Below, piece after piece: positions 22,392 through 34,562 of a stretch of 64,000 nucleotides of DNA. This stretch comes from Plasmopara viticola. Its lineage: Eukaryota > Oomycota > Peronosporomycetes > Peronosporales > Peronosporaceae. Location of the stretch: positions 682,001 to 746,000 of the forward strand of contig MBPM02000021.1 of NCBI GenBank assembly GCA_001695595.3. Direction: 5' to 3'. Both the position numbers and the translations under genes were made by a program. Within the stretch, counting starts at the first letter, position 1; each line of letters opens with the position of its first letter. The notes under the pieces were generated by a model. The model made no database searches. It was not told where the DNA came from and saw only the letters and a list, made by a program, of their open reading frames with translations.

Positions 22392-24188
22392 TTATCGAAT
22401 ATGAATAACATTACGTTTGAGTCGACGACTGATATCAGTAGTGTTCATCTGTGAACACGAAAGATAGCCAAGCAGTCCATTTGCCAACTCAGGGGACAGA
22501 TTACCGCTGATAGCGAACAAAGCATTGCCGTAAGTTAATCCGGTCGCAGAAGTTTCAAATCGAATTGCCGCCGAGGTCAAACAAAATCTAAAGTTTCTTG
22601 TACCACAACAGAAGCGAAGCATCATGTCTTTGCAGCAAGTGGCAAAAGAAAGAATGATAGACTTAGGGATCCTAACAATAGCAAATTTTACATAGATCAA
22701 ATGAAGCTTTAAGATTGCTTTTCCAGTCTCATCGCGCTGGTACGACCATCAAGCATATTGGTCACTGCCCGAAAAACATTTCTCCGATATCGAGATGATA
22801 GCTCGAAGGTCAATGATGAATATAGAACAAGACGTAGTCAAAGGCCCATATATGCCATCAACTGTAAGCTCAGGCGCAATAGCAGCAGCTCCTTGGCAAA
22901 TAGCCAAGAAGCAACCACAAATATTGCATTAATCACTAGGCTTAGGCTTGTCTCCAGAGATAACCATCACCGGACAAACAATAGCACTAGCTATACCAGT
23001 GCCAGCTATAAATGTATCACAATCAGTTGACTGTCGATGGCAGTGGTTGCAGATGTGGCACCAACACACTGTAGACGTATATGTGAAGGGTATGAGAAAA
23101 GACAATGAGCAAAACCAGTAAATAAGAACTTGCGGTAATTGTGGTCAAAAGTATCGTGTTACTTGAATACTCATCTTCAGCTGTAGTGCCCATAGCATTG
23201 TACTCAATCGGCATCATCGGAGAATTAATATAATTGGGCACCACGTTCCTCAACATACTGAGGGATGTTACCCATTTGAAATATTATAAACGACACAAAG
23301 TTGATGATCCCGCCCAAAGCAACTCAATGTTGGAAACATTGGTGAGAAGCATTAAATGGAGGCGTACCAAAGCAAGGTCTCTTATCTTATCGAATAAAGC
23401 GTCGATGAACTCAGGATCAACAGTAATGCACGCTGATCAAATTGTAGCTCTCGAATTAGTGCCTTTAATTCCATCAGAAGTGCGGTGACGGGGCAAGATG
23501 TAAAAATGGCGATATAGAAAATGAAGTATATGTTGTAGAATGGCAAACAGATCCGTGAGATTAGCCTGACCGTGATCGCTCTTTGTCTTAGTCGATGCAT
23601 CCATCTTTCCAATATTATATTCAAATGCAGTAGCCCATGTCGCCGCCTGAGCTTTTTGTGGCCGCTTGTGAATGCAAACAAAGATATGATAGCTTCCTGC
23701 TCAGCGATGCTGATGTCAGCCTTCTCGTTTTAGATGCCAGCATAAGTGGTTACGATGCAAGGGCTGAACAAGAAATTCTGCAAAGAGGGGAATTAGTGAG
23801 CTGCTTCAGTTGACGATTCAAAATTTTGCATTTGAGCAGCATATTGATCACGCAGACTGCGACAAGTTCTGAATTTGTGACAAAAGTCTTTTTGAGGTAC
23901 TTCTCACGTTCACAAAGCTTCAGTGCAACTTTTATGATTGGCTTGAGAAACAAATATATTGTCTTAAAGGCAAATGCGACCAGCTAGATGGCTCGGTAAA
24001 GACAGTTCTTTATTTGACAAACAGCTTGAATCTATAAATCTAATTACGTTTTCTGATGTCCAATTCTTTGATATTGAGCGTAAGAATGTTGTCATCCATT
24101 GGAATGGTTTGCATTCAGGACGATCAAATTGAAAGCGCAAGGGTTTGAGCAGCCGACTATACTTAAATTTGTCTTGGCTCACCCTCAA
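22392..24188 (-). pseudogene. Decayed multi-pass membrane protein, family unknown
   Basis: On the minus strand from 24188 to 22392 several frames in succession have membrane-protein character. Examples are 'LLKPLRFQFDRPECKPFQWM' near 24130, a run of hydrophobic segments around 23600-23480 ('ISRICLPFYNIYFIFYIAIF'), another around 23160-23050 with 'SSYLLVLLIVFSH', and more at 22900-22690. Each ends at stops, and the reading frame shifts between them. The order and density of hydrophobic helices suggest one ancient multi-TM gene, now broken. I cannot name it. Chance is possible in AT-rich DNA. Confidence 0.35.
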
Positions 24189-26982
24189 TGCACAATTTGA
24201 TCCAGTAGAGGTATACGGACTCCTCTAAGAACACGCCTCTAACCGACAAACGGTATTGATCGTGTCACCACCTATTCCAATAATCATTGATCTTGGTGAT
24301 CAGCAAAACATTATTTTCCATATGAGGCTTGGCAATTTGATTACTTTGCACCTTTGTCACTTTTATTGCTGATGTTATCACCTTCAGCGCTGATCTTGCA
24401 AATTTCTGAATTTTTTCTACCCCTTTCCAGCCTTTATAGCTTCCCTATACCCTAGTCTTGCCATATGCTCGCAATGCTGCCCCCAAGTCATCATAAAATC
24501 ATGAGATCAATCGCTGTGATCATACTGCTAATTCCTTTGACGTATAACACCATAAAAATTACCTTGTTCCGTAAATTAAGCTTGGTTTCAATATATTTTC
24601 ATTGCAGCCGGATTTTTTTTTAAATCAAGTAAGATGTTACTTTATGAAATTGAACGTTTAACGTTCTTAAGATACCGAATGTAATCCATAATCCTGTCAG
24701 ATAGTTCTTTAACTGTATTTATCCACCTGATAGTTTTCATTAGCCATCCAAAAGTTTTATTAGGATCTTTCTTGTGCTCTACACACCTACTTAGAGCCAC
24801 GATTAAGAAAATAGTATGCCAAATGCTATTTATATATATGTTTCGTTTATTGACATGTATTATCTAGGGTTTTGCATGCAAATTTAACCGTCTTCAAATG
24901 CAGCTGCGTCGACATAGCAAAAGGTTCGCATCTCATAGCTTTGAGCCCATATCATTATCAATTAACAATTTCCGGTGTGTCAGTTTTCTTCTCTTTCTTT
25001 GGGATTGGTTTGAGAAGTGAAGCTGTTGTTTTCTAATTTATTACCTTCAAGCAACCCCCTTTTTACTACCAGGTATCTAAGAAACTTTAAGTTATTAATC
25101 AAAACGTATCAAAGTTGAATCATCGAGTAGCTGTAGAACCATTATGGCTCGAAATCGAAAAAGCTCCAACTAAAGCATTATGTGTTTTCTTTATCGATCC
25201 CGTACATTGCCATATTACCTTTGGAAATTCTTTTCTCCTCCAATGCTTCACTTCTTCATCTCTTCTCGAAGATAGAAGTGTATAATCTAACATCGGTAAT
25301 AGTGATAACACATATAGTATCGTTTCTCCCAGTTTTCAATTTTATTATCATTCGTCTTCACAATATAACGTCTAACTAGCAATACGATGAGTGCGTGAGT
25401 CTATTGAAAACGGCTGCGATAAATTTTGAGATCAAGTAACCCTGCAATAGCCTTATGAAACAGCATTAACTACTTAAGGCTTTGCCAATGCACCAGCATC
25501 AGCTATTTGAAGATTAGCTTGAGCATCAGCATTACCACTGTTGGCGTTAATAAGTCAGATTGATCTAGTAACTTCCGTAATATATCATTTGTAGGTTTTT
25601 AAACAGACATTTCTTAACTTACCACTTTTTATCTTCATCAGAATAATCCAATTTAACGATAGTAAATATCTATATACGAGTAGTAAAGCGCTTGCTCATA
25701 ACGTATCATCGTACATTCGCCGCTTAGCGTTGGCCTGCCAAACATGACGGCGTTTTCATTAAAATTCCCTTGTTGTATGTTTTCTTTGAGTAAGGGGTTT
25801 CAAAACTGAAAAATCGCGACGATAATAACTGAATCATGAAAAATGAGTAGCTCGTTTTTTGTGCCTTGTTGAAACGAAGAGTACTAATGACAAACACTAT
25901 GTCGCTCATTTAGAAGACTAAGACAACGATCTTCAACGCAATGAACTTAAACTCCAAAAATCAATTATAATCATTGGTGAGAACGTTGATATGCTTTCTT
26001 TTTTCGGAAACTAGCTGCTGCATCAAGATTTATTAGTTCATTCAAGATTTGGCTTACTTTTGAGTAATTTATAGTTTAGACTAGAGTTTATCAAAATCAT
26101 GATCTTTATAGAGAAACTAAGGCACATTAGTATTTTTGTTACTATATATTAAGTCAGACAAATATTGTTCTCTGCACAAAAAGTATGACTAAATCAAAGA
26201 CTTACGATGGTCGTCTTCATTGTATTCATCTACGAGCTTACCACAAGTCATGTTTTGGCGCAGGTGAAATTATGTCAGATCTTTTCAAAACCCGAATACT
26301 CTTTTCTAACGTTGGTATGTTACTTTTTAAATGGTCGCATACCATCTTGTAAATCTCAAGAGGCAGGTTTGTTGCTAATACATTTATCTTAATATTTGCT
26401 GTTTTTCAGCGTATCACTTTGTAATCCAAAATCTTTACTGTTATAAGGGTATCAACTTAAAGAACAGTAGCATCTGCAATTTCTATCATAGTCATCTATA
26501 ATTGTCTGATCTTCGAAAAGAGAAACATTGTTTTCAAACAAATTCCCACAAGGTCTCTGTCAATCCCAACGATAGTATAAATCGTGAAAAAGAAGCAACT
26601 CCAGAAGTTGTTCGCCACATTTGCTTCGACTGTGAGCAATTTCCCAGCTATGTTTTCTTTGCTTTAACTCCGGTTCAGCTTTTACCTTATAGGTTCACCT
26701 AATGTCTTCTCTACTCCAAGGCCCTATCGTTATAGCCATGGCTTCATAATATAATGTCTCGGTGTTGTAGTGCTTACTTGATTGACTTGAAAGAATCTCG
26801 AGCCTGTGTACTTTATCTCACTATCTGTATCGCTTGTCAAGATATCAACTGCATCGATGTGTACACTTGCTGTAAGCGCTTCGAACGCAGCAGCTGCCAT
26901 CTTTTATGATAAATGTTACGTGTGACCCAAGTCTGAGTTGAAATTAAAGCAGTCAAGATTGTCGATTACGCCTCAAATACAT
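24189..26982. other. Gene-free AT-rich stretch
   Basis: About 2.8 kb, very AT-rich, with only short frames (for example 25182-25379 plus and 26502-26702 plus) lacking any domain. Nothing else seen. Confidence 0.45.
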
Positions 26983-27063
26983 AATCTGTAGTACACTCGC
27001 GAAGAAAGCTTCTATGAAGGTCGGTCGTGAAACGAGGCTTGGGCGGCGAGCGGGACGAAGTCG
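26983..27063 (-). repeat. Dispersed repeat, probable LTR fragment, copy 2
   Basis: Inverted match to 15930-16010. The core is 27033-27063, 29 of 31 bases. It lies about 360 bp beyond the last recognisable codon of the minus-strand Gypsy relic, on that element's 3' side, where an LTR would be expected. Confidence 0.65.
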
Positions 27064-27422
27064 GCGAAGGAAGGGGATTGTTAGTTGCTAAAAACAAATT
27101 GTAAAGTGATATGTAATATAACACTTTCATTATTTTTGTCTTGCTACAGCCTTACCGGTGGCTTTAAGCCATCTACCGCTATTATCCTTATGGTATTCAT
27201 TCTTCATTACTTCATCTGATTTTGTAGACGTCCTAGATAAATTTCAACGAATGAGGTACCTTGACTGTCAAGAATGAAGGGGCATCAATATTCTACTTCT
27301 GGTGCAAATCTATGTAGTCACCTTTTCCAATGGGAAGTATCAAAGATACGACTCGTTAAAGCCATCGGCCAACATGAATTCACTCACCTTTTGCCAGCGC
27401 TTGGGGTCGTTGCGGTACAGCT

Positions 27423-29250
27423 TTAACGATAAAGTGTGGAACACAGAATGCGGTTCAATCCCTGCAAAGATCCAAGCTTATAAAGATCTCGCAAAACTTT
27501 CTTCACGATCATGATTGGGTCAGTATATCTTGGCGCGAGTTTTGTTGACTGAGCATAAGCTTTGTGACGGATATCCAAGTTTTTGCCGTACAAAAGCACC
27601 ATATCACCAGCTTGGAAGTCTCGGAAAGGTCTATTCTTGTCATAATAGCACTCCATGCGCTCTTGTGCTTCGCTCATTCGGTCCTCTTTAGCCTTTAGTA
27701 TAGCGTTTTGACGAAATTGAAACTTCTGCGCCGATTTCTTAACTTGTGGCATTCCGAAATGGATGTCACATTGAACATATAAGAGAAATAATTCCAAACG
27801 GTGATATTTTAACTGTAGAGTGTACGCGTCGATTATAGGCTATCTCAGCCAAATGTAAAAGTCATCTCAAGCGTTTTGTGCTGTTTTGACGACACCTCGG
27901 AGGAAATTTTCAATAATACGGTTAAATTTTTTTGTTCGTTTATCCGTTTGTGGCCAAAAAGCCGGAGCCGAATCGTGTTGTGTTTCCACAGCAGACGCGA
28001 CTGCTTGCCATGATTTAGATGTTAACTGGGTCTCTCGGTCGGACACAATGGTCTTTGGCATGGCAAGTTTTCCTTCATATTTCTTCATTAAGACCTTTGC
28101 AATTTCTGCAAAATCGTCCGTTGTCTTCGTAGCGATAAACATAGCTTTATTTGCTGAGCGATTAACAATCACTATGACGGCATGAAAACCACCTTTAAAC
28201 ACGATTAAGTCCATTAGAGTATCGAATTATCTGCATATTAAGACTGAAGAAATCCTGGCGGTCTTAATCTGCCTAACCTTGATTCGCTGTGACATTTTGC
28301 AAGTGTTGACATGGCACTGGATGCACTTCGGCATTTTTCGCCAGTTATAATTTTGACGTACGGCCAATTTGGTTTTGTAAAATCGTGGCTGGCCTGCCGA
28401 TACAATGTCGTTGTATTCACAGCAAATGACAAGATGACTGTCTCTTGTTACGGTTGCAATTTGCCTTCGAGGTCAAGGAGCCAAAGCTAAGTGGTAAAGC
28501 TGTTCATAGAGATTGCAGCTTCTTCGCTTTAAAAGGACAAATGGGCTTTTTTAGTATAGGGTAGCTCTGAATGATCCAGCCCAAATAGTGAGTAAAAGTG
28601 GGGTGCTTGAATAGTCGTCCGCAAGGCATCGTCTGATTAAAACACAAAGATCTTGAAGACCAAAAGATAAACGTAATCAAGGCGAAAATTCTGACAAATG
28701 GCTCCTTGACGTGAGCCGAATTATTCCGTTTCGCATCCTTAAGCTGTCGAAACTCGAGCAAATAACTCGCTTACGACCATTTTTGTCGAGTAGTAATAAA
28801 GTGCTAGCCTTAAAATTAGTCAGAAGCGTCGAAAACGACACTATAAAACTCTAAATTTTCTGGTAGCGCGAGACCTGGCGCTCGCTGAAGAATTTTCTTG
28901 ATGCTGTCAAATGCATGTTTTCATTCACGTGCTTTTCAGAAGATAAGCCAGAGGTGTTGCGTGCCCGCATAATCGGCAATGTGATTTGCGCGGATATTTT
29001 CTAAGTTCAACCACATTCGCAAACGTTGTAAGAATTTTGACGCAGGTCAAGCCGCGACAGTCTAATTTGTCGAAGTCTGTGCGAAATTTTTGACTGCATA
29101 TAACGTAGCCGAGGACCCCCTGCCACAAAGGCACATTTGGCGATGCTGACGCAATGTAGATTAGTATTTGCGATCTCAAGAATTAGCTGTAGGCTTTCCT
29201 AGAAGGCTTTTGATCTTTTCTAAAGAACCTGTCATCCATAGTGAATTACA
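27423..29250 (-). mobile_element. Decayed Ty3/Gypsy retrotransposon (RT end, integrase, C-terminal region)
   Basis: Minus strand, in order. Near 29190-29050 the end of reverse transcriptase, 'NLHCVSIAKCAFVAGGPRLR'. Then broken RNase H frames. At 28214-27867 the integrase core, 'MDLIVFKGGFHAVIVIVNRS', 'MPKTIVSDRETQLTSKSW' and 'FWPQTDKRTKKFNRIIENFL' (usual D..., SDRD, HPQTDGQTE; the His and the Gly-Gln are changed here). At 27797-27423 the post-integrase part, 'RMECYYDKNRPFRDFQAGD', 'LLYGKNLDIRHKAYA' and 'LAPRYTDPIMIVKKVLRD'. Two frames of over 110 codons survive, so it is younger than the other relics here, but stops and frameshifts separate the domains. Frames at 29373-30301 minus may be its protease or gag; I could not confirm this. 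Confidence 0.88.
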
Positions 29251-32161
29251 TCGTTACGAAATATGTGTTTGATCAGACGAACAAACCTTGCGAATCTTTG
29301 CGTGATGCTTACCGATACAAAATGCAAACTCGGTGAGCAAATTAAGCGCCCTCGGGACGCTTCAAATTGACTTCAGACGCACATGGTGACGGATGCCGTA
29401 CTAATCGTCTGTGTCGACTCAATTTTGACATTTATCGTCTGTATCGCTCGGAAGTAGTATGCAGTCGCGACTCCATCCACCGGCTTTGGTGTCTGCTTTG
29501 TCGGCATGTATATGAAGTCAGCACCTCCACGCGCGCTTTTCCTTTTGCTCGCGACAGCGGTAAGGCGGTCAAAAGGGCTAGGTAGCATCAGAATGTGCTT
29601 AAACGGAGACTCCGGACTCGCTGGCACTAGATGAGGGTAAACGTTAGGATTCAGACCGCTCTGTCGATATCGATAATTCTTTTTGCAGGTTGAGGGACTA
29701 CAGGCCACTCGCCGTGCTAAGCCCAAAGATGGAGCTGGCCCGCTTCCAATTATTTGCCCCCAAAAATTTCTGGAGGACTTGTTTGGATTGGGCAGCTTGC
29801 GCTCATGTTCTTGGTTAAGTGAGAGGTGCCTTTGACTGTGTTCGCGATGGCTTCAGCTTGGATACAGACTTTGTAGTCTGCCTTGGGACTAGCAAATTTA
29901 GCATTGCACGAGCTAAGCGACCTCGAGTCGATGCTTCGGTTTGAGTGGTAGCCGAATGGGAGATGTTTAAACGCAGCGGTTCGTCCTTGTCAGGCAATCT
30001 ATATATCTTGTTGCTGAAAAGAAGCTGGTAGTCCATCAAGCCGGTCATCACCAGAGAAGGAAAAAACTCGCTCGACTCAAAAACACACAGCACGTTGCCA
30101 AGGTGTAACCGTCGCCAAGTTTACATCGCAAATCGCGTCGTATATCGGCTTACACCCGAGCAAATAAAGACGACGTAGCATGCGTTTAGTAGTATTTGTG
30201 TTCGAGTCGACGTTCGAGGCATCCAAGAAATATCTTCTCGCTAGGGCGCCGAGCGGCTTGAACAAAATACACCACCAAGGATGCTGATTGTCTACGCACA
30301 AACTTCATTCACGCTTCTTGACTCTAGCCCCTTGAGCTTGAGTCGCAAATTTCCATTTTTACACAATTGACGCCTGTTCGACTGTTATGTGCTCGAAACG
30401 ACATTTAAGCGTGTGGCTGCGCTAATTCGTCTCCACGAGCGCCACATAAATTTGGTCAGCGGCAGCTTAGCAAATGAGATTTTCGTATCGATTACACCTT
30501 CGTACTTTGCACAAAGAAGCTCGTAATAAGAAGCTCGTAATTACATCAAGGACTGTCGATATTGCCAATTTTCTGGCCAACATTACTTCGCACTAGGACT
30601 TCCACAACTTTTCCATATGTCAACAAACTAGCATCGACTTATTTTTTGCATCCATCGTTTACAACAAATATTTTAACTCATTGTAGTGACTGCAAACGTT
30701 TGCTGGCGCGCTAACTCTGCAGCGCACTATTTTATATGCTTTGTGTGCACTCTCGGCAGCCCACCGCTGCTATATTCTCCTTTGAGAGCTGTTGACTTCT
30801 AGAAAAGGCGTTTTTTGGTGTGTAGATCCCACACACCTAGTAATTTGCCTTGGTTCTTTCCAATTAGATGCTCGTGACCAGCACCTTCTTAATCTTGAAG
30901 GCGCGGCATCTGCCAATGACCTTTCAAGCGGTCGGGTCCATCTCACCGCCTTCCTATAGAACGTGCACATGTCGCATGCCTTTGCTTGTTTTAACTGATA
31001 CAACAAAAGCTCCTAGGCTAATTTTCATTATGAATGGGCGCAAGTCAGCGGACCCACGGACAACTTTTTCAGGAGGACTGAGCCTGTCTATGGTTTTTCT
31101 TTCCTCAAAAAGCGAAAAAAAGTGGCTTTTGCAATAGGCGCTGCCTCCAATCAAGAGCGTTGAGTGCAAGGTGAGCGTAAGCTTAGTCCATCAAAAAGCA
31201 CCTTCACCTTGACTTGTTCAAAAATTGGCCAAGAACGGAGTTCTTAGCTCTATAAAAATCGGGTTTTCTACGGGGTCCCCTGCCTTGCTTGTAAAAAAGA
31301 GGTGTGAGCGTCAGAAGAGCTCAAAGTTCGCGGGGAAGAGCATTGATATCAAATATCTTGCGTGTTACCAGGACAGAACACTTTGGCGAAGTGGCTACAC
31401 GTATGAGTGCCTAGCTTTATGCCTGGCGCTCCAATTTAAAGAGACCGAATGCCATATGTACTTGATTAACTGTAATCTTGGCCACGTTAAGAAATATTGA
31501 TCAGAATTCGATTTTACTTCTTTTTAATTTTGGAGACCTCACGTTTTTTCGACTTGGACTTCACAGTAGACGCTACCACTAGGGCTACCGGAGCTTGCGC
31601 TGTAGAGCTTGAATACCGTGACACGTTCGTATTGGCGATCAGCAGAGATGGCTGAATACGGCCACCTTTGAGGCCCATATGGGTCAGCAAATCTTATAAG
31701 TAGCGACGTGAATGTCTTGTAGATGCAGTGTGACGAATTGCTGTATAAAGCCGAGCTTTCGTGTCAAGTTTCTGACTTCCCGCTTAAAGGAGCCTTAAAA
31801 AAATGGTTGCTCTGGGTATATTCCTAAATGGAATAAAGTAGTCATGGAAGTGATTACCAAAAAATATAAGCTAGAAGTTAATCGAACTTCAAATTATTTC
31901 CTAAAACTGGATATAGTAGACAGTCGTTCACCTGCAAATTAGATCATTTCCTTTCATGTGTGACCTGGTGGCACTTAAAGTTAATTCCACGCCCACCCAG
32001 GTCCACCTTAACCCTATTTAAGGCCCCGATATAGGCAATTGAGAAGTACAATGAGCAGCTTTAATTCGTGCTTTTACTGCTTATAAAAGAGCTTTATTGA
32101 ATCTTGCAACACAAAACATACAATTAAGCCAATACCATTTGTGTAGCCAAACACAATTGTT
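29251..32161. other. Probable TE-derived stretch, unassigned
   Basis: Minus-strand frames at 29373-29726, 29815-30093, 30077-30301 and 30954-31169 have protein-like composition and lie upstream of the Gypsy reverse transcriptase in its orientation. They could be its gag/protease region, but no catalytic DSG or zinc knuckle is visible. A 14-bp direct repeat (aagaagctcgtaat, twice) is at 30514-30541. From 31500 to 32161 nothing is seen except the 5' flank of the phosphate acetyltransferase gene. Confidence 0.3.
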
Positions 32162-32169
32162 TTTGACCA

Positions 32170-32181
32170 TCACATTTTGTC
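32170..32181 (+). promoter_or_regulatory. Oomycete core-promoter-like motif of the Pta gene
   Basis: TCACATTTTGTC directly abuts the ATG. CATTTTGTC resembles the flanking promoter region (CAWTTTN) that follows the initiator in oomycete promoters. A very short 5' leader would result. Motif match only. Confidence 0.35.
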
Positions 32182-34473
32182 ATGTGGACGCTGCGCCGCC
32201 CCACGAAAGGAATCACGCTTTCGCTTCCATGTCGCGCATTCACAGCTGCTGCAAACGCAAGTGGTAAAGTGCCCATTAACAAATTGTACATCACATCGAC
32301 GGAAGTAACGAGAAAGACAGCTCCTGTGCTGATTGGACTCACCAATACTCTTGAGCAAAAGTTCAGTCGTGTGGGCTACTTTCGTCCAATTCAGCCAGTT
32401 GACAAGACTGATCACCACATCGAAGTCATGAAAGAGCAGTTAGGGCTCACGAAGCGCGTCGAAGATCTTTACGGCGTCACAAGTGACCGTGCTATCGAGT
32501 GCTGGCTCCGTGGCAAGGTAGACGACCTCATGGTGGAGATTCTTGACCGGTACGAGACTAGTCGTGAAGGCCACGATTTTATGCTTATTGAGGGGTCGCA
32601 ACTTGCTCATGACCAAGGTGCCACGAGTTGGAGAATGAATGTTGACATTGCAAAAGCCATTGGGTCGCCCGTGTTAACCATTTCGGACTTTAATGAGTCC
32701 GATCGCCTGAATGACGCCTTATTGGATGAAATTTTGTCGCGCACAGCACTTATTAAGGACCAAGTCGAGAGTGTGGGTCTCAATTATATTGGCAATATTG
32801 CCAATCGCGTCAAAAGCAACGACCCGCAAGCTCTACACAAAGCACTTTGCCACAAAATGCACGAATTGGGCTTGCCATTTCTTGGGTTTCTACCAAAAGA
32901 CGACTTTATTGCGTCAAAACGTCTCAACGAAGTGACGCACCAGCTTGGCGCTACGCAACTTTTTGGTACCAAAGCCATTCCCAATAATATTGTCGTGACG
33001 TCTGCAGTGGTGGCAACTAGTGCACTCAAAGACCTCTTTGCCCATTTGAAACATTACAAAGACGGGGCTCTCGTGATCACGTCAGCCGATCGGTCGGATG
33101 TCATGCTTGGTCTCATGGCGTCGCGTCTGCCTGGGATTTTACCCAATGTGTCGGCCATTGTATTGACCAACGGCAGCTATCCACATAGCAACACGCAAGA
33201 GATTCTACAAGGAGTTGAAGCACTAGACCAAACAGGACTCTCGATTCCCATCTTTTCTGTACCAGAAGACACCTTTACGACGGCATATAACTTTTCCAAG
33301 ATCACGACAGATATTTTACCAACGAGTCATCTCAAGATTGATCGATCGAAACATTTGTTTGATGAATTTGTAGAGACGGAAAATCTCATTGGCGAATTGA
33401 ATGAAGGAATGGTGAGCAATCGTTCACCAAAACAATTTCAACATTATCTCTTTCGCAAGGCTAGAGCAATTGAGCGTCACATTGTGTTGGCGGAAGGAGA
33501 AGACATTCGAATCTTGCAAGCTGCGGATCAAATTTTGCGTCAAAAGCTGGCCAAAGTGACGATTTTGGGGCATGTAGACAAGATTGAGCGCCAGGCGAAA
33601 GCGCTGGCACTCGATCTATCACGGGCGACTATTGTCCACCCAGTAGACAGTCCGCTTCTGAAAATGTACGTTAATCGGTATTATGAAAAGCGTAAACACA
33701 AGGGCGTGACCCGCGAATCTGCTCGGGATGCAGTAGTTGAAGAAACGTGTTTTGGTACCATGATGGTCGACATGGGCGATGCTGATGGCATGGTCTCTGG
33801 TGCGTGTCACACAACGGCCAATACTATTCGTCCTGCTTTGCAACTAATCAAGACGCGAGCGAATCGGCCTATTGTGTCGAGTATCTTTTTCATGTGTCTT
33901 GAAGACGGTGTGCGCATATATGGAGACTGTGCTGTCAATACGGACCCAAGTGCGCACGAATTGGCTCACATTGCAGTCACGAGTGCCGAAAGTGCCGAAG
34001 CGTTTGGGTTCATTCCAAAAGTAGCCTTGTTGTCGTATGCAACGGGCGATTCGAATTCGGGGCCAATTATTGACAAAGTGCGGGAGGCTACTCAGATTGC
34101 ACAAACATTGCGTCCAGACTTGGACATTTATGGACCTATTCAATACGATGCAGCCGTGGACGAATCGATTGCCAAGACAAAGTTAAAGGCCATTCCAAGT
34201 GGTGCCAAAGTGGGTGGCCAAGCCAATGTACTTATTTTTCCAGATTTAAATACGGGCAACAATACGTACAAGGCCGTCCAACAGAGTACTGGGTGCATTG
34301 CAATGGGTCCCATGTTGCAAGGATTGAATAAGCCCGTAAACGATTTGAGTCGTGGTGCGACAGTGAAAGATATTGTGACGACAGTAGCAATTACTGCCAT
34401 TCAAGCAAATCAAGGGATTCAAAAGCGCCAAGCCGACGCTGTCGCGGCTGAAGAGGACAAGACACTCAATTGA
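32182..34473 (+). CDS. pta: Phosphate acetyltransferase, long form, probably mitochondrial
   Basis: Intronless, 763 residues (E. coli Pta is 714). It interconverts acetyl-CoA and phosphate with acetyl phosphate and CoA. Domain order is that of long bacterial-type Pta. A Ser/Arg-rich, acid-poor N-terminus (residues 1-30) looks like a mitochondrial presequence. Then comes a BioD/AAA-like domain (about 32-245, P-loop degenerate as usual), a DRTGG domain (about 265-370, 'ALVITSADRSDVMLG') and the catalytic PTA domain (about 430-755). The last contains 'DADGMVSGACHTTANTIRP', 'VALLSYATGDSNSG' and 'DLNTGNNTYKAVQ...GPMLQGLNKPVNDLSRGA', all family signatures. The start ATG at 32182 abuts a promoter-like motif. 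The partner enzyme (acetate kinase or phosphoketolase) is not in the window. The next gene starts only 89 bp downstream on the same strand. Bacterial origin by ancient transfer is likely but not shown here. Confidence 0.96.
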   Translation: MWTLRRPTKGITLSLPCRAFTAAANASGKVPINKLYITSTEVTRKTAPVLIGLTNTLEQKFSRVGYFRPIQPVDKTDHHIEVMKEQLGLTKRVEDLYGVTSDRAIECWLRGKVDDLMVEILDRYETSREGHDFMLIEGSQLAHDQGATSWRMNVDIAKAIGSPVLTISDFNESDRLNDALLDEILSRTALIKDQVESVGLNYIGNIANRVKSNDPQALHKALCHKMHELGLPFLGFLPKDDFIASKRLNEVTHQLGATQLFGTKAIPNNIVVTSAVVATSALKDLFAHLKHYKDGALVITSADRSDVMLGLMASRLPGILPNVSAIVLTNGSYPHSNTQEILQGVEALDQTGLSIPIFSVPEDTFTTAYNFSKITTDILPTSHLKIDRSKHLFDEFVETENLIGELNEGMVSNRSPKQFQHYLFRKARAIERHIVLAEGEDIRILQAADQILRQKLAKVTILGHVDKIERQAKALALDLSRATIVHPVDSPLLKMYVNRYYEKRKHKGVTRESARDAVVEETCFGTMMVDMGDADGMVSGACHTTANTIRPALQLIKTRANRPIVSSIFFMCLEDGVRIYGDCAVNTDPSAHELAHIAVTSAESAEAFGFIPKVALLSYATGDSNSGPIIDKVREATQIAQTLRPDLDIYGPIQYDAAVDESIAKTKLKAIPSGAKVGGQANVLIFPDLNTGNNTYKAVQQSTGCIAMGPMLQGLNKPVNDLSRGATVKDIVTTVAITAIQANQGIQKRQADAVAAEEDKTLN

Positions 34474-34562
34474 GGTAAGTGGAACCTCGCCTGTTCGTGC
34501 TATATACTTCGTCTATTTCTAGTTTCAGTCTGATGTTCGAAACCTTGATTTCGATATAATTC

